Shown: positions 8,881 to 18,094 of the stretch, piece after piece
Position numbering within the stretch: the stretch's first letter is position 1
Layout of the letters: each line of letters starts with the position of its first letter
Assembly (NCBI GenBank): GCA_964371655.1
Contig: CAYJOD010000006.1
Span: forward strand, 62,001-126,000
Length of the DNA: 64,000 nt
Origin: CAZGSN01 sp964371655
GTDB taxonomy: Bacteria; Desulfobacterota; Binatia; HRBIN30
Reading direction: 5' to 3'
Notes under the pieces: model-generated
Told to the model about the DNA's origin: nothing
What the model saw: the letters and a program-made list of their open reading frames with translations, nothing else
The model's database searches: none
Translations under genes and position numbers: made by a program

Positions 8881-9065
8881 GGAGAGCAAACGATTTCTGA
8901 TCTGCTGATGCGCCGCTGTATTGTTCGACTCTTGGCGGCAACGACGACGTGGCGCGAGAAGCGTGTGGCCGGTCTTGTCCCCTCGGGAGCTGATTCCCGC
9001 GTATCCGAAAGACTATCACGCACGCGACTTGCGCGCTGATACCCCCTCCGCATAGAAGCAACGCG

Positions 9066-10346
9066 ATGGCTGCCTGCGCGTTAGACGATTCGTTCCGTAT
9101 CATGATCACTCGGTGGCGGGATGATCCGGGTGGAACCTATCAGGGTTGGTTCCTCTGGGAGGAGCGGTTGAAGAACTTCAGGTCCCTTCGCCGAGGCCTG
9201 GTCGAGGTTGTCAAAGACATTGAGGCAGGAAGCTTCGGAAACACCTACCGAGGTTCGTCGCTCGAGACCGTCGTCAGCTCGATTGCCGAGCAACGGCAGA
9301 TCTTCAAAGGCGCGGACCACGCCTTTCTGTGGAAACCGAAGCTGCGCATTCCGGACATCTATGAATCGGCTGAAAACCAGCGTGCCTTCGGGCGCTTTCT
9401 GGATGTCTGCTGCTGTTGCAGCAAGGAAGACGAGGTTCTTCGTGCCATCCACGAGCTCGACCAGCGGCGAATCAAAGGCCTGGGGCCGGCCGCAGCAAAC
9501 CTCCTGTACTTTCTCCACCCGACGCTCGTTCCACCGTTCAACACCGCGATCGTCAAAGGGTACAACGCCATCACTGGGTCCAAGGTCAAGCTTGGACGGT
9601 GGGATGAGTATCTGGCCATGCGGCAGGGGGTCTTGCGGTTGAATGCCGAATACCGGTCCTTGCTCTCCAACGACCTTGGTGCGGTAGCCGGAGTACTGTT
9701 CGACATCGGCAGCGGTCGTTATCCAGCGCCCCCAGGCGATGGAGATGAAAAGGCACGTGCCCAGTGGGAGGCTGATCTGGTACGCGTCCGCGAAGATGCC
9801 AAGAGGCGCAAGCAGACGGAAGCCGGGTGCGAGGATGATCGCACCCACACGGAGGTGCAGGCGTGGCTCCGCGATCTAGGCTTGGCGTTGGGGTTCGCGG
9901 TTCACATCGCTACGAACGATCGCAACCGCCTGTGGAGTCTGGGGCGCCTTGGCGACGGCTGCCTCGAAGATCTGCCAGCAAGCCTGGCGGGAGCGCCGGG
10001 TGCGGAGGCGGTTCGTTTGATCGATGTGCTCTGGCTCGATGGCAACGGTCACGTAGCCGCGGCGTTCGAGGTTGAGCACACGACGAGCATCTACTCCGGA
10101 ATCGTGCGACTGCTTGATCTCGCCTTGGGCGCGCCGGCCGAAGCCACGCGCGCTTTATTCCTGGTGGCTCCCGACGATCGTGAGGAGCAGGTACGCACGC
10201 AGGTTCGGCGGCCGGCATTTCGGGGCATCGCGCAGTTACAGGTCCGCTTTCTCCCCTACGGAGAGCTCGAACGGAACCGAGAGGCGATGGCTCGCTTCGG
10301 CGAGGGGCTCAAGGCGATTCAGGCGGTTTCCAGATCCATCGTGTGA
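9066..10346 (+). CDS. Putative restriction-type nuclease with helix-hairpin-helix-like and PD-(D/E)XK-like regions
   Basis: A 426-residue protein of uncertain family. Residues about 110-165 contain a helix-hairpin-helix-like stretch (IKGLGPAAANLLYFLHP). Residues about 255-400 look like a PD-(D/E)XK nuclease core: a conserved acidic strand LIDVLWLDGN, then AAFEVEHTTS with the ExE arrangement used by several type II-like restriction nucleases, and IVRLLDLAL. CCCC at residues 116-119 is unusual. No methyltransferase lies next to it, so it may be an orphan defence nuclease rather than half of a classic restriction-modification pair. The 185 bases before it show no gene. Confidence 0.6.
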   Translation: MAACALDDSFRIMITRWRDDPGGTYQGWFLWEERLKNFRSLRRGLVEVVKDIEAGSFGNTYRGSSLETVVSSIAEQRQIFKGADHAFLWKPKLRIPDIYESAENQRAFGRFLDVCCCCSKEDEVLRAIHELDQRRIKGLGPAAANLLYFLHPTLVPPFNTAIVKGYNAITGSKVKLGRWDEYLAMRQGVLRLNAEYRSLLSNDLGAVAGVLFDIGSGRYPAPPGDGDEKARAQWEADLVRVREDAKRRKQTEAGCEDDRTHTEVQAWLRDLGLALGFAVHIATNDRNRLWSLGRLGDGCLEDLPASLAGAPGAEAVRLIDVLWLDGNGHVAAAFEVEHTTSIYSGIVRLLDLALGAPAEATRALFLVAPDDREEQVRTQVRRPAFRGIAQLQVRFLPYGELERNREAMARFGEGLKAIQAVSRSIV

Positions 10347-10506
10347 CGAGAAATGATCACGTTCATCGTATGCCGTGACCGGGCTCGATCGGGAGCGGTC
10401 GTATGAGGCGTTCGAGCGTATGCATTCCCCCGCTTATCGATAACCGCGCGGAAGATCGGAAATTCGGCTCGCAGTCTTCGCCGGGGGATGCTGGTTCTGC
10501 GTCGAG

Positions 10507-11283
10507 ATGAGCCGTCAACGTCAATCGCAGCGCGCTGTACATGCTTGGCGCGGGCGCCTGTTCCTCTGGGGCGGCCGCGGTCTCTACGTGGGGCCGGCAT
10601 TCGCTACCAGCGTGCATGCGCACCACGCCGTCCAGGTGTGCATTGCCCTGGATGGTACCTTCCATCTCCGCCGGCACGCGACGGACCGCTGGCGGTGCTA
10701 CCCGGGCGCGGTGATTGCGTCAGATCAGCCGCACCAGCTCGATGGGCTTGGCTCGGTACTCGCGCTGTTGTACTTGGATCCGGAGGGCACGGCGGCGCGG
10801 CGGCTTGCGCCGCGTTCGGCTCGATGTCGTATCATCTCGATTCCCGAGGCCACGCTCGCTCGCGTGGTACCGGCCTTACAACGCTGGTGGCAGGGCGCGG
10901 ACGGAGACACGACGCCCGAGCGCTTGGCGGACGAGCTCATCGACGCACTGGTATCGGTCAGTGACGAGGCGGTCGCCCTGGATCCACGCGTCGCCCACGC
11001 GCTTGAGCTGCTACGGGCCGTGCCCGAGCGACGCATCAAGATCACCGAGCTTGCCGGGGCAGTCGGCTTGTCGCCGAGTCGACTCGCCCATCTGTTTCGG
11101 AGCCATACCGGGCTGGCGATTCGTCGTTACCTCCTCTGGTTGCGGCTTGGCGACGCGCTGCGTGAGCTCAGTGGCAGCGGATCGCTGACCGTCGCCGCGC
11201 ATGCGGCCGGCTTTGCCGACTCGGCCCATTTCACACGTACCTTCCGGCGCATGCTCGGTCTCATGCCCTCCGCCCTTCGATAA
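10507..11283 (+). CDS. AraC-family transcriptional regulator
   Basis: A 258-residue activator-type regulator. Residues 10-110 form a cupin-like sensing half (HHAVQVCIALDGTFHLR, PGAVIASDQPHQLDG). Residues 165-258 carry the two-helix AraC DNA-binding domain: the first HTH is ITELAGAVGLSPSRLAHLF and the second VAAHAAGFADSAHFTRTF, followed by FRRMLGLMPSALR. The effector is unknown. It is followed 100 bases downstream by the ferritin-like and methyltransferase genes, its most likely targets. Confidence 0.92.
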   Translation: MSRQRQSQRAVHAWRGRLFLWGGRGLYVGPAFATSVHAHHAVQVCIALDGTFHLRRHATDRWRCYPGAVIASDQPHQLDGLGSVLALLYLDPEGTAARRLAPRSARCRIISIPEATLARVVPALQRWWQGADGDTTPERLADELIDALVSVSDEAVALDPRVAHALELLRAVPERRIKITELAGAVGLSPSRLAHLFRSHTGLAIRRYLLWLRLGDALRELSGSGSLTVAAHAAGFADSAHFTRTFRRMLGLMPSALR

Positions 11284-11383
11284 GCTTAGCAGGTTCGTTC
11301 AAGCCACCCGTCCGGCAAATGCCGTAAGCTGCCTCTCATGGCGATGGCAGGATCCGAACCAGCCCGCCGGAAGGAGGAGAATC

Positions 11384-12046
11384 ATGACCTTCGATTCAGT
11401 ACAGATCACCGATAGCCGATTCGCCCAGCTCCTGGGCGCTGATGGAGCTGCCCAACTTGCGGTGAAGGCGCAGCCGTTCTTCAGCGCCCAGCGCGGCCCC
11501 GAGGAGCTGGCCCGTTTGTTCGCCGTCTTCCGGGTCGGCGAGCACCACGCCGTGATCACCATCGGCGACTGGCTCAAGGATACGCCCGAGCTCGAGGTCA
11601 AGGAGGGGTACGCTCGTCTTATTTGGGACGAGGCCCGTCACACCAAGATCTGGACGCAACGCATGATCGAGCTGATCGGCGCGCAACAAGTCGAGGAGTA
11701 CTATCCCGAGCCACGGCGCGTCGCGATCGACAACCCGGAATACTTCCGGCTGTGGGATGAGTATGCAAAGGGCGACTCGCTGGCCAAGCGGCTGGCGTAC
11801 ATCTACGTGGTCGATGCCTGGGCCGGCTTCGCCTACACCGCCTATCTGCAGTTCATCGACCCGGTGACCAGGTGGCATCTGCAAACCATCCTGGCCGACG
11901 AGTGCTTTCACGTCTCGTTCGGCGAGGCAATGGCGAGGAAGTACCTGCGTTCGGAGCGCGACATCGAAGCCGCGGCGCGCGAGGAGGAGAAGATCGTCAG
12001 CATCCTCGCCAATGTGACCGACGGCTTTCTAACCAGTCGGGTGTGA
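11384..12046 (+). CDS. Ferritin-like di-iron protein
   Basis: A 220-residue four-helix-bundle protein of the ferritin-like superfamily. Two metal-binding helix motifs are visible, DEARH (E84/H86 region) and DECFH about 95 residues later, plus a leading Glu in VGEHHAVITIGDW. These are the Glu and Glu-x-x-His ligands of a non-haem di-iron centre, so an oxidase, oxygenase or iron-handling role is likely. ATG 11384 is chosen because AAGGAGGAGA lies four bases before it; the upstream open frame overlaps the AraC gene. The stop overlaps the GTG of the methyltransferase, so the two are probably co-translated. Confidence 0.82.
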   Translation: MTFDSVQITDSRFAQLLGADGAAQLAVKAQPFFSAQRGPEELARLFAVFRVGEHHAVITIGDWLKDTPELEVKEGYARLIWDEARHTKIWTQRMIELIGAQQVEEYYPEPRRVAIDNPEYFRLWDEYAKGDSLAKRLAYIYVVDAWAGFAYTAYLQFIDPVTRWHLQTILADECFHVSFGEAMARKYLRSERDIEAAAREEEKIVSILANVTDGFLTSRV

Positions 12047-12756
12047 GCGTGCAGCGAGAACGTGATCTTCGTGAGGCTGTGCCAAGCGGGCTTGACGCGA
12101 CTAAGGAGCCGACAGCATACGTGCCGGCGCTCGGGTACCGCTGGCTGACCAAGCTCTACGACCCGCTCGTGCGGTTGCTGAAGGAGGAGAAGTTCAAGCG
12201 GCTGCTGGTGGAACAAGTGGCTCTCAAGCCAGGCTATCGCGTCTTGGATCTGGGATGCGGCACGGCAACGCTCACCATCATGCTCAAGCGGGCATGCCCG
12301 GCGGCGACGATCGTCGGGTTGGACGGCGATGCTGATGTGTTGGCCATCGCGCGGCGGAAAGTCGTCGCCGCGCAACTCGATATCGAGCTGCACCAGGGAA
12401 TGGCGTTCGCACCGCCGTTTGAACCGGCGTCGTTCGATCGTGTCGTCTCGAGTCTCGTCTTCCACCATCTCACCACCGCCGATAAGCAGCGAACCCTGGC
12501 CAAGATGCGAGAGCTCTTGCGCCCCGGCGGCGAGCTGCACATCGCGGACTGGGGACAGGCGCAGAACTTCCAGATGCGCGTCGCATTCCTTGGCGTACAG
12601 CTCCTGGACGGATTCGACACCACTACGGACAGTGTCCGCGGTCGCCTGATCCCGCTCATGCAAGAAGCCGGCTTCAACTCTGTCAGCGAGACACACCGGG
12701 AGATGACCATCCTGGGAACGCTGGCGCTTTATCGAGCGACGACGCCGCTCGCGTAA
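12043..12756 (+). CDS. Class I SAM-dependent methyltransferase
   Basis: About 237 residues with the Rossmann-like methyltransferase fold: motif I VLDLGCGTATLTIML, acidic loop VGLDGDADVL, motif FDRVVSSLVFHHL, and LLRPGGELHIADWG. The substrate is unknown. I place the start at GTG 12043, overlapping the ferritin-like stop (GTGA), the same junction style seen at copA/copB and at the ATPase/glucoamylase border; GTG 12049 is an alternative. The longer open frame upstream is out of register with the ferritin-like gene and not coding. Confidence 0.88.
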   Translation: MSVQRERDLREAVPSGLDATKEPTAYVPALGYRWLTKLYDPLVRLLKEEKFKRLLVEQVALKPGYRVLDLGCGTATLTIMLKRACPAATIVGLDGDADVLAIARRKVVAAQLDIELHQGMAFAPPFEPASFDRVVSSLVFHHLTTADKQRTLAKMRELLRPGGELHIADWGQAQNFQMRVAFLGVQLLDGFDTTTDSVRGRLIPLMQEAGFNSVSETHREMTILGTLALYRATTPLA

Positions 12757-13049
12757 GCAGGAGCGGCGGCATCAGCTGTCCCCCCCTCCAGCCTGTAAGA
12801 GGCTGTACCGAGCTTCATCGCGGCGGGCGTCTAGTCCGGCCGGAGTCGGGGGAAGAGAATAATCTCTACGTGCTGTAGACTATTGGCTACGGCCAACCCA
12901 GAACACCCGGTCATTCTCCTCTCGTTCCTCGCAACTCGGCTGCGGCAAGCTCGGCACGAAGCGTGCGTATGGAAGCATGCGGTCGTCGGCGCGCTGACTG
13001 AGTTGTGCGCGTCGAGCGGACGCCATTCGTGAGAGCAAAGGAGACCGAC
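12757..13049. other. Intergenic, 293 bases
   Basis: No gene is seen. A small perfect hairpin (CAGCCT 12789-12794, AGGCTG 12800-12805) follows the methyltransferase by 32 bases but lacks a T-run, so it is at best a weak terminator. The ribosome binding site for the next gene, AAAGGAGA, ends at 13044. Confidence 0.4.
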
Positions 13050-13619
13050 ATGCAAATCCGTTTGATCATCGCCGTTGCCGCATATGGGGTGCTTGCGACC
13101 GCGATTCTGCGTCCCCCGCCTGTCTTGGCAGGCTCGGGCACCGAGGCGTTCGACCGCGACATGCAGCCGGTCCTGGCCAGTTACTTGAATATCCAAGAGC
13201 AGCTGGCCGCGGATTTCCTCGACGGAGTAGGGGCGGGAGCGACTGCCCTCGCTCAGACGGCTGCCAAGCTCGACGCCGGAAGCGTCACGGGAGAACACGC
13301 CGCTCACTACAAGGACGTCCCGGCGAACGTGCGTGGAGCGGCCCAGGCGCTGAGCAAGGCGCCCGATATCAACGCGGCGCGAGACGCGTTCAAGCAACTC
13401 TCACAGCCGATGGCCATGTGGGCGACAATGTCGCATCCCGACGGCGTCGATGTGCTGTTCTGTTCGATGGCGAAGGCCAGCTGGCTCCAGAAGCATGGCG
13501 AGGTCCGCAATCCGTATTATGGCGCTGCCAGCCTGCGCTGCGGCGAAGTGCTGGCGAGCACCGCTCCGCCTGCGGAGATGCATCACGAACGCCACTCCGA
13601 ACGGCATCGTGCACACTAG
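13050..13619 (+). CDS. Exported DUF3347-domain protein
   Basis: A 189-residue exported protein. The signal peptide is MQIRLIIAVAAYGVLATAIL with a likely cut after VLAG. The rest fits the DUF3347 pattern: helix-rich middle, then VLFCSMAKASWLQKHG, and NPYYGAASLRCGEV near the end, with the conserved Cys and the NPYYG motif. Such domains sit on efflux membrane-fusion proteins and on stand-alone periplasmic proteins in copper clusters. The tail (EMHHERHSERHRAH) is His-rich and could bind metal. ATG 13050 is chosen for the AAAGGAGA six bases upstream. Confidence 0.82.
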   Translation: MQIRLIIAVAAYGVLATAILRPPPVLAGSGTEAFDRDMQPVLASYLNIQEQLAADFLDGVGAGATALAQTAAKLDAGSVTGEHAAHYKDVPANVRGAAQALSKAPDINAARDAFKQLSQPMAMWATMSHPDGVDVLFCSMAKASWLQKHGEVRNPYYGAASLRCGEVLASTAPPAEMHHERHSERHRAH

Positions 13620-13737
13620 CACTGGATGCAGTGGGCCAGGCATGGCCGAGGTAGCGATGAACCAAACCTCAGTTTGAGGTGGATGAGTGCGGAAGCTCGC
13701 CGCAACGCTCCCAGCACTAGCGATAGGAGGAAGGATC

Positions 13738-14061
13738 ATGAAGAAAAGCGGAACACTGGCACAGATTGGAGTCATCGGCCTGGCGCTGGCGGGAGCCGCA
13801 ACGCTGTCGTCGTGCTGCGGCTTGGGTCTGCTTGCGCATACCGCAACAGTTCACGGCCACTGCCAACACGCGCAGCGGCAAGAGTCGGCGGCACCGGCGC
13901 AGATCGGCGACCAGGTGGTCTGTCCGGTTGATGGCATGAAGGTCAGTGTCACCACCGACACGCCTTCGACGGAGTTCCAGGGCCGGTCCTACTACTTCTG
14001 CAGTGACGCCGACCAGCGCGCGTTTCTCAAACAGCCCGAGCGCTACACGGCGCACCACTGA
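13738..14061 (+). CDS. YHS-domain lipoprotein, probably metal-binding
   Basis: A 107-residue exported protein. The N terminus is a lipoprotein signal (hydrophobic core IGVIGLALAGAATL, lipobox LSSC at about residue 25). Residues 55-103 form a YHS/TRASH-like domain: CPVDGMKVSV then YYFCSDADQRAFLKQPERY, the same layout as the N-terminal domain of the copper ATPase. YHS domains bind copper or related metals. ATG 13738 has AGGAGGAAGG just upstream. It follows the DUF3347 gene by 118 bases, so the two form a second metal-linked unit about 6 kb after the main copper cluster. Confidence 0.82.
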   Translation: MKKSGTLAQIGVIGLALAGAATLSSCCGLGLLAHTATVHGHCQHAQRQESAAPAQIGDQVVCPVDGMKVSVTTDTPSTEFQGRSYYFCSDADQRAFLKQPERYTAHH

Positions 14062-14092
14062 TGAGCGTGGAGTATCAGCGCGAGGTCCGCTT

Positions 14093-14266
14093 GTGATCGA
14101 CGTCAGCCGAACTCTCGGCGATCTCGAACGTTGGCTTCGCTTGTGCCCGAGGCAATCGACCGCCGCAATCAATGCCTTCGCTATCCTCGAGCGTTGGCAA
14201 TGGGATGAGTCGCTCACGCAAGAGTGCCGGGAGCGGGCGAGACAACTGGTCCGTGAATTTGTCTAA
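14093..14266 (+). CDS. Small hypothetical protein after the YHS lipoprotein
   Basis: Fifty-seven residues from GTG 14093: VIDVSRTLGDLERWLRLCPR, then a helical stretch rich in Trp and Arg ending ARQLVREFV. The YHS gene stop overlaps an ATG (TGATG at 14059) that opens an 11-codon frame MSVEYQREVRL, whose stop in turn overlaps this GTG (14093-14096). Either the 11 codons act as a coupling leader or a one-base shift has split one gene. Function unknown. Confidence 0.45.
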   Translation: MIDVSRTLGDLERWLRLCPRQSTAAINAFAILERWQWDESLTQECRERARQLVREFV

Positions 14267-14398
14267 AGATGCCCGGTTCGTAGATCTCAGTTGGGGACAT
14301 GCTCACCAGCAATCCGGGAAGTTGGCTCATTCACTGTCATGCTGCCAGCTACGTGGAAATGTGCACGATCTTCCCGGTGCCCTGAGACTGGCTGGAGA

Positions 14399-15784
14399 AT
14401 GGCGACAGTGCACCATATTCCCACTTGGGCAATAGCGGCGGCAGCGATTCATCTTACGTGTCTCACAGCTCTTGCTGACATGCCAGAAGGTCGCGCCGCG
14501 CGCGTTCCACGCCTCGTGAGTGGTGCTAGCACAGCTGCCTTTCCTAGCGTTGGGGCACTGCTCGACTTTGAAGATGGCAACGGTTCATCTGTTCATGGTC
14601 TCTGCACCGGCACCCTGATCGGCTGTCGGACCTTCCTTACAGCCGCCCATTGCGTGTGTCCTGATGGTGTTGAGGACGCGTCGACGTGCCTGGCCCACGG
14701 CCCCGTGGACCCATCCTCGTTTCTTGTCTTCCTACAACACGCCGGCTTCTTCGCCATCACGAAGATCCAGATCGATCCGCGCTTCACGTTTGCAGAGAGG
14801 GGAGATGTCGCGGTCGTTACGCTCGACGATGCGCCGACGGGAATCACTCCCAGCATGATCAACGCAGTCGCGCGGCCTGCAGTAGGTACGTCGGCGACAC
14901 TGGTTGGCTTTGGCACGACAGGAGGGGCTTCGATCGACAATGGCATCAAACGGACTGGGAAGGTGACAACGGCTGAGTGCGTCGGCGACTTGCCCAATGA
15001 CGGGCAGGTGTGTTGGCAATTCAAAGGCGCTGGGGCGAGCTCTTGTGTCGGCGACTCAGGCGGGCCACTTTTCGCGAACCTCGGCAACGACATGGTCGTG
15101 GCGGGTTCGATCTCAGGGGGTGAGAGCGACGACTGCTCACCTCCCGATTCGGGGTTTGCAACCGACGTATTCGTGTCTCACGAGTGGATCAGCAACGCAG
15201 TTGGTGAGGATCTGAGTAAACGGATCTGCAGCGATCTACCAACGGTAGAAACGATTGGCACCACCGTATTCGCCCGCACTGGGAAGCTGGACCCGGCTAC
15301 AAGCGAGGCCCGTTTCGAGTTCGCTACTCCGCCAAGCACGACCACACTGCGCGTGGCCCTTAACGGTCAGATCTTCGATGAAGAAGGCAACGACAATGAT
15401 TTCGATCTCTACGTCAGACCGGCCGCGCCTCCCAGTCGCACCGACTTCCTATGTGACGATGAGGGCTCCACTCCATTCGGGTTCTGCGAGGTTGCGTCAC
15501 CCGCTCCCGGAATCTGGCATGTTCTAATCGCCCACGTTTCCGGTCAGGGGTTGTTCCAACTGACGGCAACTTCCTTTCGCGACCAAACGTCTTGCGCTGG
15601 CGACTGTGACGGCGACGCCACCGTCTTCGTGGATGAGCTCGTTAGCGGTGTGAACGCCGCTCGCGGATCATCAGGCGTAATCGCGTGCGCGCTCGATGCC
15701 AATCAGGATGGCTCTGTCAATTTGGATGAGCTGCTTGCAGCTCAGACCAGGCTCCTTAGCGGGTGCTCTCCGCCAAAGATCTGA
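14399..15784 (+). CDS. Secreted trypsin-like serine protease with PPC and EF-hand/dockerin-like C terminus
   Basis: A 461-residue secreted protein. A signal peptide (AIAAAAIHLTCLTALA) is followed by an S1A trypsin domain with the full triad: H84 in LTAAHC, D136 in GDVAVVTLDD, S220 in GDSGGP. Residues about 275-395 resemble a bacterial pre-peptidase C-terminal (PPC) domain (DNDFDLYVRP, GIWHVLIAHV). The end carries two Ca-binding EF-hand-like loops bounded by Cys, CDGDATVFVDELVSGVN and LDANQDGSVNLDELL. That C-terminal pattern is what I associate with Candidatus Binatia secreted proteins. ATG 14399 is preferred (CTGGAGA upstream) over the longer frame, which would put 36 residues before the signal peptide. 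Confidence 0.9.
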   Translation: MATVHHIPTWAIAAAAIHLTCLTALADMPEGRAARVPRLVSGASTAAFPSVGALLDFEDGNGSSVHGLCTGTLIGCRTFLTAAHCVCPDGVEDASTCLAHGPVDPSSFLVFLQHAGFFAITKIQIDPRFTFAERGDVAVVTLDDAPTGITPSMINAVARPAVGTSATLVGFGTTGGASIDNGIKRTGKVTTAECVGDLPNDGQVCWQFKGAGASSCVGDSGGPLFANLGNDMVVAGSISGGESDDCSPPDSGFATDVFVSHEWISNAVGEDLSKRICSDLPTVETIGTTVFARTGKLDPATSEARFEFATPPSTTTLRVALNGQIFDEEGNDNDFDLYVRPAAPPSRTDFLCDDEGSTPFGFCEVASPAPGIWHVLIAHVSGQGLFQLTATSFRDQTSCAGDCDGDATVFVDELVSGVNAARGSSGVIACALDANQDGSVNLDELLAAQTRLLSGCSPPKI

Positions 15785-15942
15785 TGTCGACTGCAGCGGC
15801 CGGACTTTGCCGGACATGCACAGTACGTTTGGCCGATCCAATGCGGTTAGGGAATCGGATTTGACCGTGTCCCCGGCCTCGAGCATCAGAAGCGGGTCAG
15901 AGCCGATGGTGGCACAAGCAGACCGTTCAGGTGGAGGACCAG

Positions 15943-16992
15943 ATGCCAATCGTTCCGAACCTCGTCGAGCGCACCATGTTCGGGCTCAAGCTTGCGCCGG
16001 GAATATTCCTCGATTTTCTCGGCGCGGAGGCCTTTGCCGCCTGCATCGCGGCGCACCGGCTCGGCGTCTTCTCCGTGCTGGCGGCCGGGGCACTCACGGG
16101 TGCGGAGGTGGCGCACCGAATCCGAGCTGATGAGCGTGCCACCTTGGTGTTGCTGCGGGCTCTCGACGCTCTCGGCTACGTTCGAAACAAGCGCGGCCAC
16201 TACCGCCTCACGCCAATGACTGCCAAGTGGATGCCGGCGCTCGGTGAGGGCATTGGATTCTTCACCATGCTCATCGAGCGATTCGGGGACTTGGAGCAAG
16301 CCATCCGCCTGGGCGCGCCAGTCGTCGATCCGCGTGAATGGCTCGATCGACGGCCGCACGGCTGGCGCGACTTCCAAGGAGGAATGGTTGTTCTGGCGCG
16401 CCTGGCTGCCGATCAGATCGCGGCGAAGACCCGATTGCCGCGTAGCGCGTGCCGTCTCCTCGATGTCGGCGGCGGACACGGCCTCTATAGCATCGCGTTC
16501 TGCCGGCGCTCCCCGCAGCTTACAGCTACCGTCTTCGACCTGGCGCCAGCGCTCGAACCGGCACGAGACATGGTGGCCGCGGCAAACGTGGCTGATCGTG
16601 TCACACTCCAGCCTGGAGATTTCTGGAAAGACGAGCTTGGGAACGGCTACGACGTCGCCCTCCTGTTCAACATCGTCCACGGAATCCTGCCGGACAAGAA
16701 CGTCGAGCTCTTGCGAAAGGTCGCTGTCGCCTTGAACCCGAACGGCCTCGTCGTGATCCTCGATCAACTCACCGGCAAGGTGTTCGGTGCGACGGCGCGT
16801 GCCTTCGCGGCACTCATGGGCCTGAACCTTTTCAACCTCGCTGGTGGACAGACCTATGCGTTCGAGGAGATAGCCGGCTGGCTTACGGCGGCTGGTTTCA
16901 CCAATCTGCGTTGCCATCGGCTCCACAAGTTACCTGGAAACAGCTTGGTTCTGGGAACGAAGCTGGTGAGCGCCGGTAGCTCGTTGTCATAG
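15943..16992 (+). CDS. SAM-dependent methyltransferase of the acetylserotonin O-methyltransferase type
   Basis: A 349-residue methyltransferase with the two-part layout of plant-type O-methyltransferases: an N-terminal winged-helix dimerisation domain (AHRLGVFSVLAAGALTGAEV, LDALGYVRNKRGHYRLT), then a SAM-binding domain with LLDVGGGHGLYSIAF, TVFDLAPAL, DRVTLQPGDFW and the late motif NIVHGILPDKN. The substrate is unknown. ATG 15943 has GGAGG six bases before it; GTG 15931 is an alternative. It lies ten bases before the saccharopine-dehydrogenase-like gene, so both are probably one transcription unit and may act on the same metabolite. Confidence 0.87.
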   Translation: MPIVPNLVERTMFGLKLAPGIFLDFLGAEAFAACIAAHRLGVFSVLAAGALTGAEVAHRIRADERATLVLLRALDALGYVRNKRGHYRLTPMTAKWMPALGEGIGFFTMLIERFGDLEQAIRLGAPVVDPREWLDRRPHGWRDFQGGMVVLARLAADQIAAKTRLPRSACRLLDVGGGHGLYSIAFCRRSPQLTATVFDLAPALEPARDMVAAANVADRVTLQPGDFWKDELGNGYDVALLFNIVHGILPDKNVELLRKVAVALNPNGLVVILDQLTGKVFGATARAFAALMGLNLFNLAGGQTYAFEEIAGWLTAAGFTNLRCHRLHKLPGNSLVLGTKLVSAGSSLS

Positions 16993-17002
16993 GGGAGGGG
17001 AA

Positions 17003-18094
17003 ATGCCGGGCACCGACGCCATCTTGATCACGGGTGGATACGGCGAGGTGGGGCACCGGCTCGCCGCGCGGCTCGCAACAGAGTACCCGGACCGTGTAGT
17101 GGTCGCCGGACGCGATGGGCGCAAAGCCGCTGCTCTGGCCGGCAGCTTGGAGCGCGGGGTCCGCTCCCTCGCCCTCGACATTGGCGATCCAGTTGCCATC
17201 GAGAGCGCGCTGAACGGCGTGACCCTGGTCGTCAACTGCGTCGATCAACGCGAACCGCACCTGCTGCGCGCCGCAGTTGAACACGGACTCGCCTATACCG
17301 ACGTGAGCCCCTCGCTGATTTGGCGTGCGGCCCTCACCATGCGGTCACGAGCGCAACAGAGTGGTGCCCGGATTGTCATGGGCGCCGGGTTGTCGCCTGG
17401 GATCAGCAGCGTGATGGCGCGGGCCGCGGCCGAGCGCATCGGCCGCATCGATACGCTGCACATGAGCCTCCTGCTGAGCGTCGGAGATGCGTTTGGCCCG
17501 GCCTCGCTGGAGTACCTGATGAGTGAGATATCTGCGCCGTTCGTTGTCGTGGAGGACGGTCGCGAACGTCGGGTACGAAGCTTTACCGAGCCACGGTACG
17601 TGCAGTTTCCCGAGCCCATAGGAAGGCGTTTGGCGTATCGAGCCCCGTTTGCGGACCAGTTCTTCTTTCCGGAGACGCTCGGCGTTCGAACGGCGGCGGC
17701 GCGGCTGGCGCTCGACCCGTCGTGGATCACGAAGTTGGTGGCGGCTCTCGTACGGACGCGCGTGACCGTTCTCCTTAAATCAGCGGCAGTCCGGCGCGCA
17801 ATGATGCGTAGCGTGCATGCGCTGCATGGGCGTCATGCCGGTCGAGATCAGTTCGGGATCGTCGTCGAGGGACGGGGGCCATCCGGTACCGTGCAACTCA
17901 GTCTGATGGGACACAACCAAGCTGAGGGCACGGCCATCGGGACGGCGCTGATCGTCCGTGCGCTCTACGATGGCGAGGTGAGCCAAGCGGGCGTGTGGTA
18001 CCCCGAGCACGTCATCGCCTCGGCCCCATTTTTCGATTCCTTGGGCCGCCACGGTCTGAAGGTGATGACGACGGAGACGATGGCCGCGCGTTAG
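17003..18094 (+). CDS. Saccharopine dehydrogenase-like NAD(P)-binding oxidoreductase
   Basis: A 363-residue protein with an N-terminal Rossmann fold (ILITGGYGEVGHRLAARLA, RVVVAGRDGRKAAAL) and the saccharopine dehydrogenase family signatures TLVVNCVDQREPHLLRAAVE and GARIVMGAGLSPGISSVMA. Relatives reduce or oxidise varied substrates and few are characterised. The ribosome binding site GGGAGGGGAA is directly upstream of ATG 17003. The gene is probably co-transcribed with the upstream methyltransferase. Confidence 0.85.
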   Translation: MPGTDAILITGGYGEVGHRLAARLATEYPDRVVVAGRDGRKAAALAGSLERGVRSLALDIGDPVAIESALNGVTLVVNCVDQREPHLLRAAVEHGLAYTDVSPSLIWRAALTMRSRAQQSGARIVMGAGLSPGISSVMARAAAERIGRIDTLHMSLLLSVGDAFGPASLEYLMSEISAPFVVVEDGRERRVRSFTEPRYVQFPEPIGRRLAYRAPFADQFFFPETLGVRTAAARLALDPSWITKLVAALVRTRVTVLLKSAAVRRAMMRSVHALHGRHAGRDQFGIVVEGRGPSGTVQLSLMGHNQAEGTAIGTALIVRALYDGEVSQAGVWYPEHVIASAPFFDSLGRHGLKVMTTETMAAR

